From contig NZ_QRVE01000001.1 in NCBI RefSeq assembly GCF_003462685.1, positions 332,738 through 396,737 on the forward strand: a stretch of 64,000 bases of DNA, written 5' to 3'. The translations under genes were made by a program, and so were the position numbers. This DNA is from Collinsella sp. AF23-4AC. Lineage in GTDB: Bacteria > Actinomycetota > Coriobacteriia > Coriobacteriales > Coriobacteriaceae. Shown one piece after another: positions 48,605 to 57,876 of the stretch. Numbering within the stretch: the first letter of the stretch is position 1; every line of letters begins with the position of its first letter. Below the pieces are notes generated by a model. That model was not told where the DNA came from. It did not search any database and worked only from the letters and a program-made list of their open reading frames with translations.

Positions 48605-49186
48605 CTAGCGCCTCGCATGGGCGCCGATCGGCCGAGTCGCATGGCGCACCAACGCCGCTGCCAGCAATACCAACAGCATGGCGGTGATATAGCCCGCAGC
48701 ATCGAATCCTAAATCGATAACGTCGAAATGCCTGCCGGGAACAAAGATCTTATGTACCTGATCGCCAACGGAGCAGGCGGCGCAAAAGAGCAATACGGGC
48801 ACGCAACGGGAGCATACGCTCCACGGACGCCTGGAAAGGCAAACCACGACCACTGAGGCGAACAATCCGACAAAGAAAAACTCTACGGTATGGGCAACGC
48901 GACGGACGTTCGCGCCCACCCACTTGCGAATGGAAGCAAGTCGGCCAGACCGGACATTCGAGGCAGCCGAATCGGTGCCCCCGGTCATTCCGTTCTCCGT
49001 CTGGGCTTCACCCGTGGCATCGACAGCCTGAACGCCCGTAGCCTGACCCTCTACCACACGCGCGGTGGACTCGCTCAGCAACGACGTCTCCACCGCATTT
49101 TGCTCCGTCAGCACCCAGATACCCGCCAACGTTGCAGCGAACAGAACGATCGCGGTCCATCCGATTATTTGTTTTACGCGCGACAA
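48605..49186 (-). CDS. VanZ-like membrane protein
   Basis: 193 residues from a TTG start at 49186 behind AAGGAGG. One N-terminal membrane helix, an outer linker of about 65 residues, then three or four helices with the VanZ motif: HTVEFFFVGLF, CSVGDQVHKIFVPGR, FDVIDLGFDAAGY. VanZ proteins can lower teicoplanin sensitivity, but most family members have no known role. Confidence 0.87.
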   Translation of the reverse strand: MSRVKQIIGWTAIVLFAATLAGIWVLTEQNAVETSLLSESTARVVEGQATGVQAVDATGEAQTENGMTGGTDSAASNVRSGRLASIRKWVGANVRRVAHTVEFFFVGLFASVVVVCLSRRPWSVCSRCVPVLLFCAACSVGDQVHKIFVPGRHFDVIDLGFDAAGYITAMLLVLLAAALVRHATRPIGAHARR

Positions 49187-49291
49187 GGGCCAACCTCCTT
49201 TTTTTGAATATCAGCGAGTGTAGCCCCAAATGACATCGTCACCGTATCAAAATTTGAATCGCAACAGGAAGCGACAAAGCGACGCAAACCC

Positions 49292-49897
49292 CTACCCCGC
49301 CTCGCGCATCCAGCGATCGAACGTCCCCACGCACACGCCCAAGCACTTTGCTGCCTGGCTGCGGGTAATATCGCCCGCCTCATAGCTATCGCGCACCAGC
49401 TCAAACTGAGGAGGGCACGGCTTGCGAGGTCGACCGAAACGGACCCCTCGCGCCCGCGCCGCTGCAATTCCCTCCGCCTGGCGCCGATGGATATTCTCGC
49501 GCTCCACCTGCGCCACGTAGCTCAGCAGTTGCAGCACAATATCGGCAATCAGGGTGTTGGTCACATCCAGCGCGCCGCTGGCCCTGACGCGCGTGTCAAG
49601 CAATGGCATATCCAACACCACAATGGCAACCCCGAGCTCCTTGGTAATGCGTCGCCATTCCTCAAGAATCTCGGAGTAATTACGACCAAGTCGGTCGATA
49701 GAAAGCACCACCAGCACGTCCCCGTCTCCCAGGACGTGTAGCAGCTCGCGATAACGCGGTCGATCGAAGTCCTTGCCGCTCGCATGGTCGGCATAAATAT
49801 TCGCCGAGCCCACGCCATAGGCGCCCAGCGCATCCAGCTGCCGATTAAGGTTCTGATCGCGCGAACTCACCCGCGCATAACCGTACACCGTCGCCAT
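49292..49897 (-). CDS. Serine recombinase (resolvase/invertase family)
   Basis: 201 residues. Catalytic serine in YGYARVSSRDQN, arginines in LSIDRLGRNYSE, and a C-terminal helix-turn-helix (ITRSQAAKCLGVCVGTFDRW). It could resolve or invert DNA segments. No transposase or clear crossover site is beside it, so it may be a lone mobile-element survivor or a DNA invertase acting elsewhere. A palindromic repeat (49917-49956) lies just before its start. Confidence 0.88.
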   Translation of the reverse strand: MATVYGYARVSSRDQNLNRQLDALGAYGVGSANIYADHASGKDFDRPRYRELLHVLGDGDVLVVLSIDRLGRNYSEILEEWRRITKELGVAIVVLDMPLLDTRVRASGALDVTNTLIADIVLQLLSYVAQVERENIHRRQAEGIAAARARGVRFGRPRKPCPPQFELVRDSYEAGDITRSQAAKCLGVCVGTFDRWMREAG

Positions 49898-49916
49898 CTC
49901 ATCCCCGCTTTCTTGT

Positions 49917-49956
49917 AAACCTGCCAAAAAGGGACAGGTTTATTTTGGTAGGTTTT
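49917..49956. repeat. AACCTGCCAAA palindrome with GGGACAGG centre (family P-D, copy 1)
   Basis: Arms AAACCTGCCAAAA and TTTTGGTAGGTTT around AGGGACAGGTTTA. The same element is at 63021-63059. Confidence 0.75.
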
Positions 49957-50017
49957 ACCTCTCAAATAGCAGGTAAGCGGGCGGCCGAGCAGACGGCAAG
50001 GTAGCCACGATTCAAAT

Positions 50018-50049
50018 GCGGAGGGCGGTCCCGAAAGGCCGCCCTCCGC
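50018..50049 (-). terminator. Terminator of the RNase R gene
   Basis: Perfect 11-bp stem GCGGAGGGCGG/CCGCCCTCCGC with a 10-base loop, then ATTTG. It is 26 bp after the stop codon. Confidence 0.8.
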
Positions 50050-50074
50050 TCCCCCACCATGAGTCGGGATTTGG

Positions 50075-52210
50075 CTAATGGATAAGCTTAAAGTCCAAGT
50101 GCCCACGCGTGGTATTGACGCGCGAGACCTCGATGATCACGCGCTGCCCCAGCTCGTAACGAGTCCCCGTGTCGGCGCCCGTCAGCGTAAGCGCATCCTC
50201 GTCGAACTCGAACCACTCGTTGCCCAGGCTCTTGATCGAAACCAAGCCTTCGACCTGCGTTAGGTCCAAGCGCACAAAGAGGCCCATGTTGCTAACCCAC
50301 GAGACGGTTCCGGCATAACGCTCGCCCAGACGGTCCTCATAGTACTGGGCAATCTTGATCTTTTGTGTCGCATGGCTGGCGGCATCTGCCGCGCGCTCGG
50401 CATCGCTGCATGCGCGGCAGATCTGCGGCAGAATGCGCGGCAGCGACTCGCGCCCCTTGCCGATCAGCCGCGGCGTACGGGCCAAGGCGTCCTTGCCGCC
50501 GAGCTGCTCATAGGCCAACTGCAGTTTGAGCACGCGGTGCACCACCAGATCGGGGTAGCGACGGATGGGACTCGTAAAGTGACAGTAGCACGGCGCGGCG
50601 AGCGCAAAGTGGCCCTCGTTGCGCGGCTTGTACAGCGCGCGCTGCATGCTGCGCAGAAGCAGCGTGTTGACGAGCGGTGCGTTGGCCGTACCGGCGGCAG
50701 CATCAACTGCAGCCTGCAGTTCATCGGGACTCCCCAGGGCAATACCGGCAGCACGGCGATCGTCGATGATGCCTAGCTGTGCCAGCGCAACGGCGGCACC
50801 GTGCAGGCTATCGGGGCTCGGATCCTCATGCACGCGATAGCAGGCCTCGATATCACGGTCTGCCAGCCACTCTGCAACGCACTCGTTGGCGAGCAGCATG
50901 GCTTCCTCGATAAGCGACGTGGCACACGAACGCTCACGCGCCACAATCTGCACGGGTACTCCGTCCTCATCCAACAGGGCACGAATCTCGGCCGTGTCAA
51001 AATCGACTGAGCCGCGGGCGCGACGGATACGACGGCGGAGTTCGGCGAGTTCGTTGGCGGCGACAAGGAAATCGCCGAGGTCGACGTTGTAGCCGCGGGC
51101 GGCCTCCTCGCACGCAAGACCGCGCTCAAGCGCTTCCTCGCGCGAGGTCTCGGCAGCCGCAACATCCTCGGCCGCACCCTCCAGCACCGAATACTCAACC
51201 GCGCCGGCACGCACCAGCAGCGCCTCGGCGCCGTCATAGTCCATACTCACACGCGAGCGAATCACGCTGGGGTACGGATCGTAATGCCGCACGTGACCCT
51301 GCGCATCGAGCTCAATGTCAACGGTAAACGCAAGACGGTCCTTGTCAGGGCGAAGCGAGCACAGGTCACAGGACAGGCGTTCGGGCAGCATGGGAAGCAC
51401 GCGATCGGCCAGATACACCGATGTCGTACGATGGCGAGCCTCAAGATCGATATGCCCGTCCCAAGCCACATAGTGTGAAACGTCGGCGATATGCACACCC
51501 AGCTTGTAGCCACCCTCGGGCGTGCGCTCCAACGAAATGGCATCGTCAAAGTCGCGCGCGTCGACAGGGTCGATCGTGATGACAAAGCGGTCGCGCAGAT
51601 CGCGGCGGAGCGGGTCCTTAAGCGCCGCGGACACATCGAGCGAAAGCCCCTCGGCCTCGTCTAGCGCGGCCTCGGGATAGCTATCGGTATAGCCGTAACG
51701 CGCCATCACATATTGAACGCCCAAATCGGGCGCGTCATCTCCGCCAATGCGGCGTTCGATCGTCACAGTGCCCGATTCCAGGCGCGTCGGGTAGGTCAAA
51801 ATGCGCGCGACAACAGCATCACCCGGGTGGACACCCAGACGATCCGCCGAGGTATCCTCGGGCAAAATGAAGAAGTCGGCCTTCAGGCGCGAATCGAGCG
51901 GCTCAATCACACCGAGCGGACCGGCGGTCTGGTACGTGCCCACCACGCTTATAGCTGCGCGCTCAACCACGCCCTCGATCACGGCGCGACGCTCGCCATG
52001 CGGGCTGTTCTTAATGCTCACGGCAACGGTATCGCCGTCCATGATCTCGCGCTTGCCGCGGCCCATGACCTTGTAGTCGCCATTCTCGGTTATGACATAG
52101 GCACTGTGCTCATGGAGCTGCACGCGCCCGGTCAGGCTCGGACGGCGCTCGCTGCGCACCGGCCCGCGCTTATTGCGAGCTCCACGCTTATGCTTGTTAT
52201 TGCGCCCCAT
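50075..52210 (-). CDS. rnr: Ribonuclease R
   Basis: 711 residues. Basic N-terminus, cold-shock-type OB domains, RNB catalytic domain with DPVDARDFDDAIS (metal-binding aspartates) and HFTSPIRRYPDL, then a C-terminal S1 domain (GTVSWVSNMGLFVRLD). A 3'-5' exoribonuclease that degrades structured RNA and, with tmRNA-SmpB, stalled mRNAs. Confidence 0.95.
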   Translation of the reverse strand: MGRNNKHKRGARNKRGPVRSERRPSLTGRVQLHEHSAYVITENGDYKVMGRGKREIMDGDTVAVSIKNSPHGERRAVIEGVVERAAISVVGTYQTAGPLGVIEPLDSRLKADFFILPEDTSADRLGVHPGDAVVARILTYPTRLESGTVTIERRIGGDDAPDLGVQYVMARYGYTDSYPEAALDEAEGLSLDVSAALKDPLRRDLRDRFVITIDPVDARDFDDAISLERTPEGGYKLGVHIADVSHYVAWDGHIDLEARHRTTSVYLADRVLPMLPERLSCDLCSLRPDKDRLAFTVDIELDAQGHVRHYDPYPSVIRSRVSMDYDGAEALLVRAGAVEYSVLEGAAEDVAAAETSREEALERGLACEEAARGYNVDLGDFLVAANELAELRRRIRRARGSVDFDTAEIRALLDEDGVPVQIVARERSCATSLIEEAMLLANECVAEWLADRDIEACYRVHEDPSPDSLHGAAVALAQLGIIDDRRAAGIALGSPDELQAAVDAAAGTANAPLVNTLLLRSMQRALYKPRNEGHFALAAPCYCHFTSPIRRYPDLVVHRVLKLQLAYEQLGGKDALARTPRLIGKGRESLPRILPQICRACSDAERAADAASHATQKIKIAQYYEDRLGERYAGTVSWVSNMGLFVRLDLTQVEGLVSIKSLGNEWFEFDEDALTLTGADTGTRYELGQRVIIEVSRVNTTRGHLDFKLIH

Positions 52211-52344
52211 GGCGCCTCCTAACTATCGATGGTCGTTTACACCCCAAGAGTCTACCCAAATGGTCCTTAGAGGACAGAGGAAAACGGATCACATAGATAG
52301 ACCAGCGCCGCGATGATCCGCAATCCTGCCGTCCCCTAGGGATC

Positions 52345-52378
52345 AAAAAACGGGCCGCCCCATAAGAGACGACCCGTT
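52345..52378 (-). terminator. Terminator of the ftsEX operon
   Basis: Stem of about 11 pairs (AACGGGTCGTC on the minus strand, some G-U) followed by TTTTTT. Confidence 0.8.
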
Positions 52379-52402
52379 GGAAGGGATGAATTCCAGGCGT
52401 GC

Positions 52403-53323
52403 CTACACGCGTAGGTAGCGGCGCATGGCGATGGCAGAACCAAAGAGACCGATAATCACGCCGACCAGAATCAGCGCAGCATAGGTCACCAGGTAGTACT
52501 GCATCGGCAGGGCAAACGACATCCAGCCGATGCTCTCCTGCAGACGCGGAATCATCAGATTGCGCAGCAGCTCCAGAACGCCGATGGAAAGCAGCGAGCC
52601 CAAAATGGCCTGCAGTACGCCCTCGGTGATAAACGGACCACGAATGAAGCCGTTGCTGGCGCCGACCAGACGCATAATCGCAATCTCACGACGACGCGCC
52701 GTGATGGACAGGCGAATCGTGTTGTTGATGAAGATGAATGCGATAAAGGTCAGAAGGCCAACGAGCACCACGGCGGCGATGCGGATGTAGTTGGTCACCT
52801 GGAACAGGCGGCTCACTTCCTCCTGGCCATACAGTACGCTCGCGTTGACGTCGCCGTCGTCCGCGATCTTTTGGAAGTCGGCATTCTTCTTGAGCTTCTT
52901 GGCCGTGCTCTCGACCTGAGACGGATCGTCCATCTCAATCGCAAACGAAGCCGGCAGCGGGTTCTGGCCATCGAGCGCGCTCATGGTGGCGTCGGCGTTG
53001 CCCGACATCTTGCTCGTATATTCGGCCAGCGCGTCGTCCTTGTCCTTATAGGTCACGGACTTGACGTTATTCCACGTCTTAAGCTCGGCCTCAAAAGCCT
53101 GAACATCGGCCTGATCGGCGTCATCACTAATGAACGCGTTGATGACAACCTGATCCTCGACGGTGCCGATCACGGAGTTCAGCATCGCGGAGCCCATGAT
53201 AAACAGGCCGATGATAAACAGCGAAAGGAAGATCGTGATGACGGCGCCGAGCGAGGTAGTCCAGTTACGGAAGAAGTGGCTGATTGCCTCTTTGAAGGAG
53301 TAGCCCACGTTAGTTGGTGCCAT
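52403..53323 (-). CDS. ftsX: Cell division protein FtsX
   Basis: 306 residues, four membrane segments with a large outer loop between TM1 and TM2 (NAFISDDADQADVQAFEAEL). With FtsE it forms an ABC-type complex at the septum that activates peptidoglycan hydrolases. Its start overlaps the end of ftsE by 14 bp. Confidence 0.93.
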   Translation of the reverse strand: MAPTNVGYSFKEAISHFFRNWTTSLGAVITIFLSLFIIGLFIMGSAMLNSVIGTVEDQVVINAFISDDADQADVQAFEAELKTWNNVKSVTYKDKDDALAEYTSKMSGNADATMSALDGQNPLPASFAIEMDDPSQVESTAKKLKKNADFQKIADDGDVNASVLYGQEEVSRLFQVTNYIRIAAVVLVGLLTFIAFIFINNTIRLSITARRREIAIMRLVGASNGFIRGPFITEGVLQAILGSLLSIGVLELLRNLMIPRLQESIGWMSFALPMQYYLVTYAALILVGVIIGLFGSAIAMRRYLRV

Positions 53324-54530
53324 AGTTGCCGTAACCTCCCCTCTCCTGGTCGCGGATAACGTGGCCGCCCTCGAGGGCGATCACGCGACGGTGCATGCTA
53401 TCGACCATCTCGCGGTCGTGCGTGGCGACGATCACGGTGGTGCCGGTGCGGTTAATACGCTCGAGCAGCTTCATGATGCCCAGCGAAATCGCCGGGTCGA
53501 GGTTACCCGTGGGCTCGTCGCAGATCAGCAGCGGCGGACGGTTGACCATAGCGCGGGCGACGGCAACGCGCTGCTGCTCGCCACCGGAAAGCTGGTCGGG
53601 CAGCGAGTCCATCTGATCGGCAAGACCGACCAGACGCAGCACCTCGGGCACCTGGCTGCGAATGACGCCCTTGGGCTTGCCGATGCACTGCAGGGCAAAC
53701 GCCACGTTTTCGTAGGCGGTCTTTTGCGGCAGAAGCTTAAAGTCCTGGAACACGGCGCCAATCTGGCGGCGCAGGAACGGAACCTTGCGGTTCTTGATCT
53801 TCATGAGGTCCTGACCGGCAACCAGGATGCGGCCGCTCGTCGGCTTGACGTCGCGGTTGAGCGTCGACAGCAGCGTGGTCTTACCCGAACCGGAGTGACC
53901 GACCAGGAAGACGAACTCGCCCGGATAGATCTCGATGTTGATGTCGTCGAGTGCAGGCTTGTTGGGCTGTGCCGGATAGATCTTGGTGACATGCTCCATA
54001 AGGATGACGGGCTCGACACCGGCCTGCTTGGCCATCTTCTTGCGGCTGGCCTGCGGATCGATGGGCGCAAACACCGACGTAAAATCGGGGTTGTTGAGCG
54101 CGTTATCGAGGCTTGCGACCTCGGCGGCCTGATCGCTCTCGACCACCGGGGCAGCAGGCTGCGTGGGGTCGGGAATAGCGGCAAAGAGACCGGACTGCGC
54201 AGGCTGAGGAGCCGGCGTCGCAGGGGCCATGGGGTCGGGAATGCCAGCCATGGTAGGCTGCGGCGTGGCAGCGCCAGCCTGAAGCTGCTCCACGCGAGCG
54301 GTCACGGCCTGAACGGGCTCAAAACCCGCCGTGCCGGAAAGCGCGACATCGCTGGTTGGATTGTAGGCAAAGGGATCGGATGCCGGCTGTGCCTGATCTG
54401 CCGGCTGAGCGGGGGCCTGAGCAACAGGCTGGCCCTCTGAATCCGGAGTGGCGAAACGACTGCCCTGGACGCCTGCCTGCGTCTTGGGGGCATCATCGCC
54501 CGCACCGGAGGTACGGAAGTGGTTACCCAC
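53310..54530 (-). CDS. ftsE: Cell division ATP-binding protein FtsE with long N-terminal extension
   Basis: 406 residues, against about 220-230 for the family. The FtsE part begins near residue 176 (VILMEHVTKIYPAQP) and has Walker A GHSGSGKTT, signature LSGGEQQRVAVARAM and Walker B LLICDEPTGNLD. The first 175 residues are Pro/Ala/Gln-rich and probably disordered. The extension is supported by a GTG start at 54530 with AGGAG five bases upstream and by no ribosome site at the canonical start. It powers FtsX. Confidence 0.9.
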   Translation of the reverse strand: MGNHFRTSGAGDDAPKTQAGVQGSRFATPDSEGQPVAQAPAQPADQAQPASDPFAYNPTSDVALSGTAGFEPVQAVTARVEQLQAGAATPQPTMAGIPDPMAPATPAPQPAQSGLFAAIPDPTQPAAPVVESDQAAEVASLDNALNNPDFTSVFAPIDPQASRKKMAKQAGVEPVILMEHVTKIYPAQPNKPALDDINIEIYPGEFVFLVGHSGSGKTTLLSTLNRDVKPTSGRILVAGQDLMKIKNRKVPFLRRQIGAVFQDFKLLPQKTAYENVAFALQCIGKPKGVIRSQVPEVLRLVGLADQMDSLPDQLSGGEQQRVAVARAMVNRPPLLICDEPTGNLDPAISLGIMKLLERINRTGTTVIVATHDREMVDSMHRRVIALEGGHVIRDQERGGYGNYGTN

Positions 54531-54632
54531 TGGTGCTCCTTATCGTCGTGCGTTTAAACTACATGAGCGCTTAGTATTTTAGCAGCATTAGCTTTGCTGC
54601 ACATAAGAAGCATGGCCGTGTTTGGGTCCCTC

Positions 54633-54757
54633 CGGCCGGACACAGGGGTACTCTCCAAATCGTCCTCGGACATGTCGGAGCCCCCGCTGCGCACTACGTG
54701 CGGCGGGGCTCCTCCGTCCTGCGGAAAGATTTGGAGAGTAACCCTGTGCCCGGCCTG
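54633..54757. repeat. 125-bp compound inverted repeat between ftsE and a zinc-ribbon gene
   Basis: The outer arms are GGGTACTCTCCAAATC and GATTTGGAGAGTAACCC, extended by CACAG/CTGTG. An inner hairpin GGAGCCCCCGC/GCGGGGCTCC sits in the loop, beside a smaller GTCCTCGGACATG segment. It could be a structured RNA or a palindromic mobile element. The gene-free stretch 54531-55041 holds this, a P67 copy and the two divergent promoters. Confidence 0.75.
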
Positions 54758-54884
54758 CGGCAACTAAGGGGTCGCCGCGTTTCTATTAGGTGCAGCAAAT
54801 GCATGCTTGGGAGGGTCTGAATTGCACTTTGCTGGGATGGGCCCTTATCCCAATAGAAATCCTGCTTGATACGGCCTCTTTAGA

Positions 54885-54951
54885 AGTTGCGGTGAAATAG
54901 GGACTGTTTTAGCAGTTAAAAGCCCTAATCAGTCCTTATTTCACCGCAACT
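54885..54951. repeat. 67-bp palindrome P67, copy 3
   Basis: Arms AGTTGCGGTGAAATAGGGAC and GTCCTTATTTCACCGCAACT, nearly perfect. Confidence 0.9.
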
Positions 54952-55041
54952 TATATTGGGGCTCATTGTTGCGCAACTTGGATTTGAATTATCGCTTTAC
55001 AGTTGCCTCGATAGGAACGCCTATGGTTGTGGGAGGCTAGT

Positions 55042-55773
55042 ATGAATTGTCCTTATTGTGGGGCCGAGTTGCGCGATGGCGTGAGGTACTGCACGGCGTG
55101 CGGGGCTGCCGTCAATGGCATCTCTGCTGATTCTGGGCTTCGAGTAAAGCCTCGGAACCACGTTGCGGTCATCCTTGCCTGCATGCTGGTAATTGGCATT
55201 ATCGGCGGTAGCTGTTTGGGTCTTTATCTGCGGCAGATTTTTTCCCACTTTATATCGGCTCATTCGGAGCACGCTATCGTGCTCAACATCTCTGCCACAG
55301 GTTGGGATACCGATAGCGGGGCCTCACGTGTCCCAATACACATTACGGGCAAGACTGTCGACGGGATAACGGTCGACAAGGTTGAGTTCGTCGCCTCCGA
55401 CGGTTCCGGTATCAGCCTCATTCAAGGTGTGTACACGCTCGAGGCGGCAGGTTCCCCCATCACCACCGATGGCAAGATTTATCAAATTCCCTGTACGAGC
55501 GCGACGATCGTCCTCGACGATGTCTTTGCCGCAGGCGAAACGATCAATCTCGCCGAGCTCGCTGAGCAGGATTCGATACTCACCTTCTGTCCCATCGTTG
55601 CCGGCGATATGACCAACGACGAAATCTATGATGCCGCCCTGCTCGCCATGACATATAAAGGCGACGACGCCCCCGATGTTGCCGCACTGTGCCAAGCGGC
55701 AATCGATCGACGTGCCGCCGCCAGCACAAGCGGGAACGCCTTCGAAAGTTGCGGTGAAATACGGATTAATTGA
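55042..55773 (+). CDS. Zinc-ribbon membrane protein of unknown function
   Basis: 243 residues. N-terminal zinc ribbon (CPYCGAEL; CTACGAAV), one membrane helix near residues 36-58 (VAVILACMLVIGIIGG), then an outer beta-rich domain of about 180 residues. GGGAGG stands before ATG 55042. The last eight residues and the stop codon are encoded by the first part of a P67 repeat (from 55747), so the natural C-terminus was probably changed by that insertion. Confidence 0.75.
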   Translation: MNCPYCGAELRDGVRYCTACGAAVNGISADSGLRVKPRNHVAVILACMLVIGIIGGSCLGLYLRQIFSHFISAHSEHAIVLNISATGWDTDSGASRVPIHITGKTVDGITVDKVEFVASDGSGISLIQGVYTLEAAGSPITTDGKIYQIPCTSATIVLDDVFAAGETINLAELAEQDSILTFCPIVAGDMTNDEIYDAALLAMTYKGDDAPDVAALCQAAIDRRAAASTSGNAFESCGEIRIN

Positions 55774-55813
55774 GCCTTTAGGCTGGCAAAACAGTCCTTA
55801 TTTCACCGCAACT
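55747..55813. repeat. 67-bp palindrome P67, copy 4, overlapping a coding end
   Basis: Same length and arms as other copies (AGTTGCGGTGAAATACGGAT on the left, with two changes). It overlaps the last 27 bp of the zinc-ribbon gene. Confidence 0.88.
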
Positions 55814-55815
55814 GA

Positions 55816-55848
55816 AACGGGGGCGTCCTCTTTGAGGACGCCCCCGTT
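55816..55848 (-). terminator. Terminator hairpin of the transketolase operon
   Basis: Perfect 15-bp stem (AACGGGGGCGTCCTC and complement) with a 3-base loop; only GTTTC follows on the minus strand. It may act for both converging genes. Confidence 0.75.
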
Positions 55849-55894
55849 CTGGCTTGTTTGCGGTTGTCGAAGCGATGTTTTGCCTCGTCTTGCC

Positions 55895-56836
55895 TTATGC
55901 CAAGAACTCCTTGGTGGTCGCCACGATGTTGGCGGCGTCCAGGCCATACTTGTGCAGGAGCTCGGCACCCGGACCGGACTCGCCAAAGGTGTCGTTGACG
56001 CCGATCTTCTTGAGCGGCGTCGGGCACTGCTCGCACAGGACGTCGGCAACGGCGCTGCCCAGGCCACCGATCACGGAGTGCTCCTCGACGGTCACGACGT
56101 GGCCGGTCTTGGTGGCGCTCTTGACGATCAGGTCGGCGTCGATGGGCTTGATGGTGTGCATGTTGATGACCTCGGCGTCGATGCCCTCGGCAGCGAGCTG
56201 CTCGGCGGCCTCGAGAGCCTCGCCGACCATCAGGCCGCAGGCGATGATGGTCACATCGGCGCCCTCGCGCATGACAATGCCCTTACCCAACTCGAACTTG
56301 TAAGTCTCGGGGTCGTTGATAACCGGCGAGGCCAAACGGGCGAAGCGCATGTACACCGGACCGTCGCACTCGTAGGCGGCGCGCGTCACGGCGCGGGCCT
56401 CGACGTCGTCGGCAGGAACGATCACGGTCATGCCAGGGATGACGCGCATGAGGGCGATATCCTCGCAGCACTGGTGCGTGGCACCATCCTCGCCCACCGA
56501 GATACCGGCGTGCGTGGCACCGATCTTAACGTTGAGGTGCGGGTAGCCGATGGAGTTACGGACCTGCTCAAAAGCGCGGCCGGCTGCGAACATGGCAAAG
56601 GTGCTCGCAAAGGCAACGCGGCCGGTGGTCGCGATACCGGCGGCGACACCCATCAGGTTGCTCTCGGCAATGCCCACATCGAAGAAGCGGTCGGGGCAGG
56701 CGGCCTTAAACTTGCCGGTCTGCGTGGCGGCGGCCAGGTCGGCGTCGAGAACCACAAAGTCATCGTGCTCGTTGGCGAGCTCGACGAGGGCCTCGCCGTA
56801 GCTTACACGCGTGGCGATTTTCTTGACGTCTGCCAT
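55895..56836 (-). CDS. Transketolase C-terminal subunit
   Basis: 313 residues: pyrimidine-binding domain (GIAESNLMGVAAGIA; FASTFAMFAAGRAFEQVR) and C-terminal domain (VTVEEHSVIGGLGSAV). It forms a transketolase with the product of the adjacent upstream gene and works in the non-oxidative pentose phosphate pathway. ATG 56836 overlaps the stop of that gene and has GAGGAG upstream. Confidence 0.92.
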   Translation of the reverse strand: MADVKKIATRVSYGEALVELANEHDDFVVLDADLAAATQTGKFKAACPDRFFDVGIAESNLMGVAAGIATTGRVAFASTFAMFAAGRAFEQVRNSIGYPHLNVKIGATHAGISVGEDGATHQCCEDIALMRVIPGMTVIVPADDVEARAVTRAAYECDGPVYMRFARLASPVINDPETYKFELGKGIVMREGADVTIIACGLMVGEALEAAEQLAAEGIDAEVINMHTIKPIDADLIVKSATKTGHVVTVEEHSVIGGLGSAVADVLCEQCPTPLKKIGVNDTFGESGPGAELLHKYGLDAANIVATTKEFLA

Positions 56837-56837
56837 C

Positions 56838-57668
56838 CTAGAGCTCCTCTCCGGCGGCCGTGAGCTCTGCCATGGCCTGCTCAAACTGTTCATCGTTGGG
56901 GGCCTTGCCGTGCCAACCAACCTGGTTCTCCATAAAGGACACGCCCTTGCCCTTCAGGGTCTCGGCGATAATGGCGGTCGGCTGGCCCTTGGTAGCGCGA
57001 GCCTCGGCAAAGGCGGCGCGAATCTGATCGAAATCGTTGCCGTCGGCAAGCTCCACCACGTGGAACTTAAAGGCGCGGAACTTGTCGGCGAGCGGCATGG
57101 GGTCGTTGACCTCCTCGACGGGGCCATCGATCTGCAGGCCGTTGTGGTCGACGATCACGCAGAGGTTATCGAGCTGCTGGTTGCCGGCAAACATGGCGGC
57201 CTCCCAGACCTGGCCCTCCTCGCTCTCGCCATCACCCAGCAGGGCGTAGGTGCGATAGTCATCGCCCCAGTGCTTGGCGGCAACGGCCATGCCCACGGCG
57301 GCGGAGATGCCCTGGCCGAGCGAACCGGTGGACATGTCGACGCCCGGGGTGTCGTTCATGTTGGGATGACCCTGCAGGTGGCTACCGATGTGGCGCAGCG
57401 TCTCGAGATCCTCTTTGGGGAAGAACCCACGCTCGGCGAGCACGGCGTACAGACCCGGAGCACAGTGGCCCTTGGAGAGCACAAAGCGATCGCGGTCGGC
57501 CTTGCGGGGATCGGCCGGGTCGACGTTCATTTCCTCAAAGTACAGATAGGTCATGATGTCGGCAGCGCCGAGCGAACCGCCCGGATGGCCGGACTTGGCA
57601 GCGTGCACGCCGGTGACGATGCCCTTCCTTACCTCGTTGGCAACCTTTTTGAGCTCTTCGTCGCTCAT
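56838..57668 (-). CDS. Transketolase N-terminal subunit
   Basis: 276 residues: ThDP-binding domain with KSGHPGGSLGAADI, SKGHCAPGLY and the cofactor motif running from GDGESEEGQVWEAA to VIVDHN. The split form is common in actinobacteria, clostridia and archaea. Confidence 0.93.
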   Translation of the reverse strand: MSDEELKKVANEVRKGIVTGVHAAKSGHPGGSLGAADIMTYLYFEEMNVDPADPRKADRDRFVLSKGHCAPGLYAVLAERGFFPKEDLETLRHIGSHLQGHPNMNDTPGVDMSTGSLGQGISAAVGMAVAAKHWGDDYRTYALLGDGESEEGQVWEAAMFAGNQQLDNLCVIVDHNGLQIDGPVEEVNDPMPLADKFRAFKFHVVELADGNDFDQIRAAFAEARATKGQPTAIIAETLKGKGVSFMENQVGWHGKAPNDEQFEQAMAELTAAGEEL

Positions 57669-57876
57669 TGTGCCTTCCTTTCATCCTCATTAGACAAAAT
57701 GCGCACGGCACGGAAAGGTAGTCCCAACACAGCCGCAATGCACGTACGTCATTCATTATGCTGGAAACTGATGGCTTTACCAGAGTTTTTATCATTATTT
57801 GAACAATTTAGCAGGCAGAACCGCTGATGAAACGGTTTATCAATGTGAACGTCTTTTGGATGGAACGCGGTCGCAC

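Noticed and set aside
49292..49897. Part of a transposon or integron
   Set aside because: The serine recombinase has no transposase, terminal repeats or cargo beside it.
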